Source of the DNA: a bacterium
Lineage (GTDB): Bacteria; UBP18; UBA7526
Assembly: GCA_030619985.1 (NCBI GenBank)
Contig: JAUXAI010000052.1
Location: forward strand, 1-8,675
Reading direction: 5' to 3'
DNA: 8,675 bases
In this document: piece by piece, positions 5,189-8,675 of the stretch
Position numbering within the stretch: position 1 is the stretch's first letter
Layout: the number at the start of each line of letters is the position of its first letter
Notes under the pieces: model-generated
Told to the model about the DNA's origin: nothing
Seen by the model: the letters and a program-made list of their open reading frames with translations, nothing else
Database searches by the model: none
Translations under genes and position numbers: made by a program

Positions 5189-6097
5189 ATGGAAAAGAAT
5201 CCAGAAAAAACAGGAGAACTTATTTTGCAATTTGACTCAGCAAGAATATTTTTTGCAGAAGAAGAAGAAGAAGAAGAAGCCAGAACTGTTGTATCGCTTA
5301 AAGACATCACGGAGCGTAAGAAACTTGAGAGAGAACTCATCCAATCCAGCAAGTTAGCCGCCATTGGACAGTTGGCGGGAGGAATTGCCCATGAATTGAA
5401 TAATCCCTTAGTAGGGGTCTTGAATTTCTCCCAACTTCTGCGGGAAAGGATGAAAAAGGACGATCCTAACTCAGAGTATGTGAAGATGATTGAGAGGGGA
5501 GCCTTGCAGTGCCAGAGGATTGTAAGGGGTCTTTTGACTTTCTCGCGTCAAGATAGAGAACCCTTCCAGCCCACAGATGTAAATAAGAGTATCCAAGAGG
5601 CCTTGCTTCTGGCGGAAACTCAAATAAAACTTCAGAAGATAAAGGTAGAGTGCCATTTCGACTCTAATTTACCAAAGATAATGGGAAGCGCCAATCAGCT
5701 GCAACAGATGGCTTTAAATATGATTATCAATGCCCGAGATGCCATGCCCCAAGGAGGGAGCCTGACAATTATCACCAGACTTCGCAGTCAGGGATTAAAG
5801 AGGGGCTCCGCCCCAGCCTCCGGCTCGGAAAGCCTCCAGGCTCGGAGAGAGGGGGCTCTGCCCCGGAGGGAACTCATCGAAGTGATATTTCAAGATACAG
5901 GAGCAGGAATGACAAGGGAAGAAATGATTAGGGTCTTTGATCCCTTCTTTACTACTAAGAAAGCAGGCCGAGGAACGGGTTTGGGTCTGGCTATTAGTTA
6001 TGGAATTATAAAGAATCATGGAGGCGATATAAGGGTAGATAGTGAAAAAGGCAAAGGAACCACCTTTACCATTGTGCTTCCCGTGACAAAGAAATAA
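5189..6097 (+). CDS. Histidine kinase, C-terminal part of the split PAS kinase
   Basis: A 302-residue cytoplasmic kinase. It opens with the last strands of a PAS domain (GELILQFDSARIFF ... SLKDITERK, 9-44), complementing the half domain that ends the sensor gene at 4156. It then has a HisKA dimerisation helix with phospho-accepting H68 (AHELNNPL), an N box NMIINARDAM (177-186), G1 DTGAGM (236-241), F box FDPFFTTK (250-257) and G2 GRGTGLGLAI (260-269). All motifs needed for autophosphorylation are present. Two oddities: seven glutamates encoded by a GAA repeat (24-30), and about 24 extra residues (202-226) encoded by a GC-rich palindromic block between N and G1 boxes. Likely phospho-acceptor partners are the receivers encoded at 6667 and 7488. 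Start choice rests on AGGAGG at 5177-5182. Confidence 0.92.
   Translation: MEKNPEKTGELILQFDSARIFFAEEEEEEEARTVVSLKDITERKKLERELIQSSKLAAIGQLAGGIAHELNNPLVGVLNFSQLLRERMKKDDPNSEYVKMIERGALQCQRIVRGLLTFSRQDREPFQPTDVNKSIQEALLLAETQIKLQKIKVECHFDSNLPKIMGSANQLQQMALNMIINARDAMPQGGSLTIITRLRSQGLKRGSAPASGSESLQARREGALPRRELIEVIFQDTGAGMTREEMIRVFDPFFTTKKAGRGTGLGLAISYGIIKNHGGDIRVDSEKGKGTTFTIVLPVTKK
5258..5278 (+). repeat. (GAA)7 trinucleotide tract in the kinase half
   Basis: Seven perfect GAA codons in a row encode E24-E30, in a loop between the late strands of the split PAS domain. Length changes by slippage would add or remove glutamates without shifting frame. Confidence 0.9.
5802..5864 (+). repeat. GC-rich palindromic cluster inserted in frame in the kinase
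   Basis: Four small hairpins in 63 bases: ggggc-tcc-gcccc (5802-5814), agcc-tcc-ggct (5815-5825), agcct-cc-aggct (5831-5842) and ggggc-tct-gcccc (5852-5864). The two inner units are also direct repeats (gcctccggctcgga 5816-5829, gcctccaggctcgga 5832-5846). The outer two are near-identical and can pair with each other. It is far richer in GC than its surroundings and stays open in the kinase frame. It encodes about 24 residues, rich in G, S, A and R, between the N and G1 boxes, where kinases normally have a short turn. It resembles coding palindromic repeats in form; the family is not identified. Confidence 0.75.
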
Positions 6098-6099
6098 GC

Positions 6100-6117
6100 A
6101 CACAGATGATCACAGAT
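6100..6117 (+). repeat. Left terminal inverted repeat
   Basis: acacagatgatcacagat, the exact reverse complement of 6633-6650. Internally it holds two cacagat units with a 10-base period. It begins three bases after the kinase stop codon. Confidence 0.9.
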
Positions 6118-6131
6118 GGAAAGACGTTAAT

Positions 6132-6168
6132 CGGTAACGGTAACGAAGCCCGTATCGGTTAATGGTTA
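6132..6168 (+). repeat. Left inner inverted repeat
   Basis: Pairs with 6579-6615 at 29 of 37 positions; the best block is cgaagcccgt against acgggcatcg, with one mismatch. It contains repeated ggtaac/ggttaa units and lies just before the start codon at 6181. Confidence 0.8.
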
Positions 6169-6180
6169 GGGTAACGTAAA

Positions 6181-6606
6181 ATGGAAGGAAAAAAGAGAAT
6201 CACGAGCTTTAGAGATTTAGAGGTATACCAGAATACTTATAATGCTATGCTAATTGTGATGAAAGAAATTGTGCCTAAATTACCTGATAACGAAAAATAC
6301 GATTTAAAGGACCAATCGAGTCGTGCATGTAAAGCAATACCAAGATTAATAGCAGAAGGCTATGCTAAACGTCATCAAAAAGCAGGCTTTCAAAAATATA
6401 TCGATGACGCTATGGGTGAATGTAACGAGATGGTTGTTAGTTTAAGTCAGTGTAGAGATATTTATCCTACATATGTAAATGTAAAACGTTGCGATGAGTT
6501 AATTGATGTATATGATAAATCAGGAAGACAGCTTTATAAATTAGGTAACGCTTGGACAAATTTTAAAGACGATAGACGTAACCATAAGACGAAACGGGCA
6601 TCGTAA
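6181..6606 (+). CDS. Four-helix-bundle protein, 23S rRNA intervening-sequence protein (S23/IVP) family
   Basis: A 141-residue soluble, mostly helical protein. The N-terminal SFRDLEVYQNTYNAML is the family hallmark, followed by LKDQSSRACKAIPRLIAEGYAKR (helix 2 with the conserved AEG), FQKYIDDAMGECNEMVVSL (helix 3) and a last helix near 100-130. Members form pentamer-like bundles and are encoded in intervening sequences of 23S rRNA in Leptospira and Coxiella, and also at scattered chromosomal sites; their biochemical role is unsettled. Here there is no rRNA around it. Instead it sits inside inverted repeats (6100-6650) between a kinase and its regulator, and the right inner repeat arm covers its last codons. 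The ribosome site is weak. Codon use is more AT-rich than that of the kinase. The family call is strong; function is unknown. Confidence 0.88.
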   Translation: MEGKKRITSFRDLEVYQNTYNAMLIVMKEIVPKLPDNEKYDLKDQSSRACKAIPRLIAEGYAKRHQKAGFQKYIDDAMGECNEMVVSLSQCRDIYPTYVNVKRCDELIDVYDKSGRQLYKLGNAWTNFKDDRRNHKTKRAS

Positions 6607-6615
6607 CCTTAACCG
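6579..6615 (+). repeat. Right inner inverted repeat
   Basis: Complement of 6132-6168 at 29 of 37 positions. It overlaps the last nine codons and stop of the four-helix-bundle gene, so the protein's C-terminus is constrained by, or derived from, the repeat arm. Confidence 0.8.
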
Positions 6616-6632
6616 TAAGACGATATTAAAAA

Positions 6633-6650
6633 ATCTGTGATCATCTGTGT
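6633..6650 (+). repeat. Right terminal inverted repeat
   Basis: atctgtgatcatctgtgt, the exact reverse complement of 6100-6117. It ends two bases before the AAGGGG that serves the response regulator gene. Confidence 0.9.
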
Positions 6651-6666
6651 ATAAGGGGCTGAATGC

Positions 6667-7182
6667 ATGGCTAAGGCGAAGATATTAGTGGTAGATGACG
6701 AGGCCTATACCAGGGTCTTTTTCTATGAATTGTTAAAAGAAAAAGGATATAAGGTTAGCATTGTAGAGGATGGAAGAAGAGCAATTGAGACTGCGAAAAA
6801 AGGATCCTTTGATCTCGTTTTTTTGGATGTAAGAATGCCGGACATTGATGGGGTAGAGACCTGCAAAGCAATTAAGAAGACCAGTCCTAAGACGATCGTC
6901 ATTATGATGAGCGGCTACCCGGTTGAAGATGAGGTGAGAGAGGCGCTAAAATTGGGTGCCTCTGATTATGTTGCCAAGCCATTTAATCCAGATGAGATAA
7001 TGGGTATTACCCAGGTGGCTGAATATCTCAATATCCATAGGATGACCCTTTATGACTTAGTCCGAACGAGAAAAATTCCGGCCTTCAAAGTGGGCGGCCA
7101 GTGGCGCTTCAGAAAGGAGTTATTGGAGAAGTGGATTACTACTGAGACTAAGAGGCGGGAGAAGCATTCTAATAAGAAATAA
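6667..7182 (+). CDS. Response regulator: receiver domain fused to an HTH_17 DNA-binding domain
   Basis: A 171-residue protein. The receiver (about 1-112) has D10/D11, phospho-accepting D54 (FLDVRMP), S82 and K104 (KPF), so it should accept phosphate from the kinase encoded upstream. It is cut short at DEIM (109-112), where helix alpha-5 should begin, and continues directly into an excisionase/MerR-like winged helix (113-158; TQVAEYLNIHRMTLYDLV, then KIPAFKVGGQWRFRK). The HTH is closely related to the stand-alone protein encoded at 7294. The likely role is phosphorylation-controlled DNA binding. ATG 6667 has AAGGGG at 6653-6658. It would adjoin the kinase gene if the 551-bp element were absent. 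Missing alpha-5 is unusual, because that face usually makes receiver dimers. Confidence 0.9.
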   Translation: MAKAKILVVDDEAYTRVFFYELLKEKGYKVSIVEDGRRAIETAKKGSFDLVFLDVRMPDIDGVETCKAIKKTSPKTIVIMMSGYPVEDEVREALKLGASDYVAKPFNPDEIMGITQVAEYLNIHRMTLYDLVRTRKIPAFKVGGQWRFRKELLEKWITTETKRREKHSNKK

Positions 7183-7222
7183 ATCAAATCGTTCAATTTT
7201 ACTTAATAGTTTATAAAAATAC

Positions 7223-7251
7223 TTGACATAGTTAAAAATTTATGTTATTTA
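7223..7251 (+). promoter_or_regulatory. Possible promoter for the HTH_17 / HD-GYP pair
   Basis: A perfect TTGACA (7223-7228) is followed after 17 bp by TATTTA, only three of six -10 matches, in a very AT-rich 111-bp gap before the gene at 7294. It could drive the HTH and HD-GYP genes apart from the upstream operon. The weak -10 makes this uncertain. Confidence 0.4.
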
Positions 7252-7293
7252 TAAAAGAAGGGTCTCATCCTTACTTCATATAAGAGAGGAGTA

Positions 7294-7488
7294 ATGGCAG
7301 ATAAGATAATGACTGTTAAAGAGGTGGCTAAGTATTTAGATGTCCACCCTATGACCCTCTATAGGTTAGCCAGAGAAGGAAAGATCCCAGCCTTTAAGAT
7401 CGGTGGTCAATGGAGGTTCCAGAAAAAGGCCTTAGACAGATGGGTAGCCCAAAGCATGAATAAAAATTATAATTCTGAGGAGAAATAA
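7294..7488 (+). CDS. Stand-alone HTH_17 (excisionase/MerR-like) DNA-binding protein
   Basis: A 64-residue protein that is almost entirely one winged-helix module: IMTVKEVAKYLDVHPMTLYR is the helix-turn-helix and KIPAFKIGGQWRFQKKALDR the wing and last helix. It matches residues 110-157 of the response regulator encoded at 6667 at most positions, so the two probably bind related sites; the small one could compete or form mixed complexes. Proteins of this family act as excisionases or small transcription factors, but nothing nearby is an integrase. It has AGGAG just before its ATG. Its stop overlaps the next start (TAATG at 7486-7490), implying translational coupling to the HD-GYP gene. Confidence 0.85.
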   Translation: MADKIMTVKEVAKYLDVHPMTLYRLAREGKIPAFKIGGQWRFQKKALDRWVAQSMNKNYNSEEK

Positions 7489-8675
7489 TGGTTGAGTTAG
7501 CTAATATTTATAAGACAAAGAAAGAGAAAAAAGCTTTTCATCTCGTCTTTCTCGATGTCAGAATGCCGGGCATGAATGGGGTGGAGACCTGTAGGGCGAT
7601 AAGGGAGATCGATCCCCGAATAATCATTATTATGATCAGCGCCTATGCGGTAGAGAAGGAGGTGGAGGAGGCTCAGAGGCTGGGTGCCCTGGACTTTCTC
7701 TCCAAGCCCTTTGATGTGAAGAGAATATTCAGTATCGTGGAGAGCGTGCGGAGTAGAAAGGGAGTGAGGAGACTGAGGATCTTAGTGGTGGATGATGAGA
7801 CCTACACCAGGGTATTTATGAAGGAACTCTTGGAAGGAAAGGGGCATGAGGTTGTCACCGTAGAGGATGGATATAGAGCACTCGAAGTTCTAAAGGGGGC
7901 TGTGACAATAGAGAGAAGGAAAGAGGTGGAGAGAGAGGCCTTAGTTTTTCGGGAAGGAGTTGCCCGGCAAGTGAAGGAGAGGGAGGAAAGAGAGAAACTC
8001 TCCCAGGCCCTCTATGATAAGGCAATAGTGACCGTAAAGAAGGTATTAAGAGAGGCAGAGGAAGGGAATATAGAGAGCGGCCATGAGGTTAGCAAGATAG
8101 TGGAAGAGATGGTCACCCTTTTATCCTCAGGGGATAATACCCTGGTCGTCTTAGCGAATAAGAGGGCCACGGAAAAGAACTACCTCTATGCCCACTCAGT
8201 AAATGTCGCCATCCTCTCCATTAAGGTCAGTCTAGGATTGGACTATGAGAGGGATAAGTTAATCGATTTAGGGGTAGCGGCCCTCCTCCATGACGTGGGG
8301 ATGGTGAAGGTCATGGAGATTGCTAAATTACCCAGGAGGTTGACTCCCAGGGAGTATGAGAAGATAAAGAAGCATCCCATATATGGGAAAGAGATCTTAG
8401 AAAAAGTGAGGGATATCTCAAAGTCAGCCATCCAGACCGCCTATCAGCAGCATGAGAGATTCAGGGGCCAGGGCTATCCAGAAGGAATAAGAGCCTATAA
8501 GATAAATGGGTATGCCCAGATCGTGGGCCTGGTGGATGTCTATGAGGCATTGACCCACCCTCGAGTCTATAGGAAGAGGTTCCCGCCCCATGAGGCCATG
8601 AGGATGATTGTTGACTCCTCAAGGGACCTCTTTTCCTTACACACAATAAAGGAATTGATGAGGGAACTGGGCACC
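7488..8675 (+). CDS. Receiver/HD-GYP protein with permuted receiver halves (3' end cut by the window)
   Basis: An open frame of 396 codons running off the window. Residues 17-88 are the C-terminal half of a receiver (D23 in FLDVRMP, S51, K73 in KPF) without strands 1-2. Residues 95-137 are the N-terminal half of a receiver (LRILVVDDETYTRVF, D102/D103) without the phospho-acceptor half. A charged helical linker follows (about 138-200). Then comes an HD-GYP domain: H236, H268-D269 (LLHDVG), H296, QQHERFRGQGYP (319-331) and D350 (VDVYEAL). HD-GYP enzymes hydrolyse cyclic di-GMP. The HHE before GYP reads QHE here. ATG 7488 overlaps the upstream stop and has GAGGAG about six bases before it; a stop at 7476 in this frame rules out a longer N-terminus. 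It is a likely output of the same phosphorelay. Confidence 0.88.
   Translation, partial: MVELANIYKTKKEKKAFHLVFLDVRMPGMNGVETCRAIREIDPRIIIIMISAYAVEKEVEEAQRLGALDFLSKPFDVKRIFSIVESVRSRKGVRRLRILVVDDETYTRVFMKELLEGKGHEVVTVEDGYRALEVLKGAVTIERRKEVEREALVFREGVARQVKEREEREKLSQALYDKAIVTVKKVLREAEEGNIESGHEVSKIVEEMVTLLSSGDNTLVVLANKRATEKNYLYAHSVNVAILSIKVSLGLDYERDKLIDLGVAALLHDVGMVKVMEIAKLPRRLTPREYEKIKKHPIYGKEILEKVRDISKSAIQTAYQQHERFRGQGYPEGIRAYKINGYAQIVGLVDVYEALTHPRVYRKRFPPHEAMRMIVDSSRDLFSLHTIKELMRELGT

Larger units (their letters stand above)
6100..6650 (+). mobile_element. 551-bp palindrome-flanked element carrying a four-helix-bundle (IVP-type) gene
   Basis: An 18-bp perfect terminal inverted repeat (6100-6117 / 6633-6650) and an inner imperfect inverted repeat (6132-6168 / 6579-6615, 29 of 37 positions matching) enclose a single gene of the 23S intervening-sequence protein family. 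It fits exactly between the kinase stop (6097) and the response regulator's ribosome site (6653-6658), as an insertion into a kinase-regulator operon would. The string ataag occurs on both sides (6094-6098 and 6651-6655), a possible 5-bp target duplication with one base of offset. No transposase is present, so movement would need help in trans. As RNA the ends would fold into a long stem. Confidence 0.65.

Noticed and set aside
5258-5278. Frame-shifting phase-variation switch at the GAA tract
   Set aside because: The unit is three bases, so length changes cannot shift the frame; only the number of glutamates would vary.
6118-6180. CRISPR-like reading of the repeated ggtaac/ggttaa units
   Set aside because: The units are short, irregular and without equal spacers; they are better explained as one arm of the element's inverted repeat.
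6892-6901. gacgatcgtc core of the PaaX palindrome inside the response regulator gene
   Set aside because: Only the 10-base centre matches, inside coding sequence and without the outer arms; likely chance.
8243-8646. Minus-strand frames opposite the HD-GYP domain
   Set aside because: The plus strand encodes conserved HD-GYP motifs throughout; these frames are by-products.

Overview
The window looks like a chromosomal accessory/signalling region of an uncultured, probably anaerobic bacterium. GC is moderate in the housekeeping-like genes (one 60-base line counted by hand in the kinase is about 50%) and much lower (about 27-28%) in an inserted stretch. Gene starts mostly carry strong GGAGG-type ribosome binding sites and one promoter matches the bacterial sigma-70 consensus exactly. 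I cannot name the phylum; the many-PAS kinases and HTH_17-fused receivers are of a kind common in candidate phyla, which is only an impression.

Layout. (1) 1-940: a PaaX-family repressor gene (89-880) bracketed by two copies of one 34-bp palindrome, the downstream copy perfect. (2) 942-2611, minus strand: a two-gene ABC-2 exporter operon, ATPase then permease, with a repeat-rich 68-bp gap between them. (3) 2611-2738: a divergent promoter region whose two -35 boxes form the arms of a palindrome. (4) 2738-6097: a multi-PAS histidine kinase split in the middle of its fourth PAS domain by about 1 kb of AT-rich DNA. The insert encodes a sigma-54-like DNA-binding region fused to a GIY-YIG nuclease and supplies both the stop codon for the sensor half and the Shine-Dalgarno for the kinase half. 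The kinase half also carries a (GAA)7 tract and a GC-rich palindromic in-frame insertion between its N and G1 boxes. (5) 6100-6650: a 551-bp element with an 18-bp perfect terminal inverted repeat plus a long imperfect inner inverted repeat around a 23S-intervening-sequence-type four-helix-bundle gene, sitting exactly between kinase and response regulator. (6) 6667-8675: a receiver fused to an HTH_17 domain, a free-standing HTH_17 paralogue, and an HD-GYP protein cut by the window end whose receiver parts are in permuted order (C-terminal half, then N-terminal half).

How it fits together: 2738-8675 reads as one phosphorelay locus (sensor PAS half, kinase half, receiver-HTH regulator, HTH protein, receiver/HD-GYP cyclic-di-GMP phosphodiesterase), all on the plus strand. 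It has been broken and rearranged by at least two insertions and by shuffling among paralogous receiver/HTH modules. The candidates for undescribed biology are the sigma-54/GIY-YIG fusion splitting a kinase, the palindrome-flanked four-helix-bundle element outside rRNA, and the permuted receiver.
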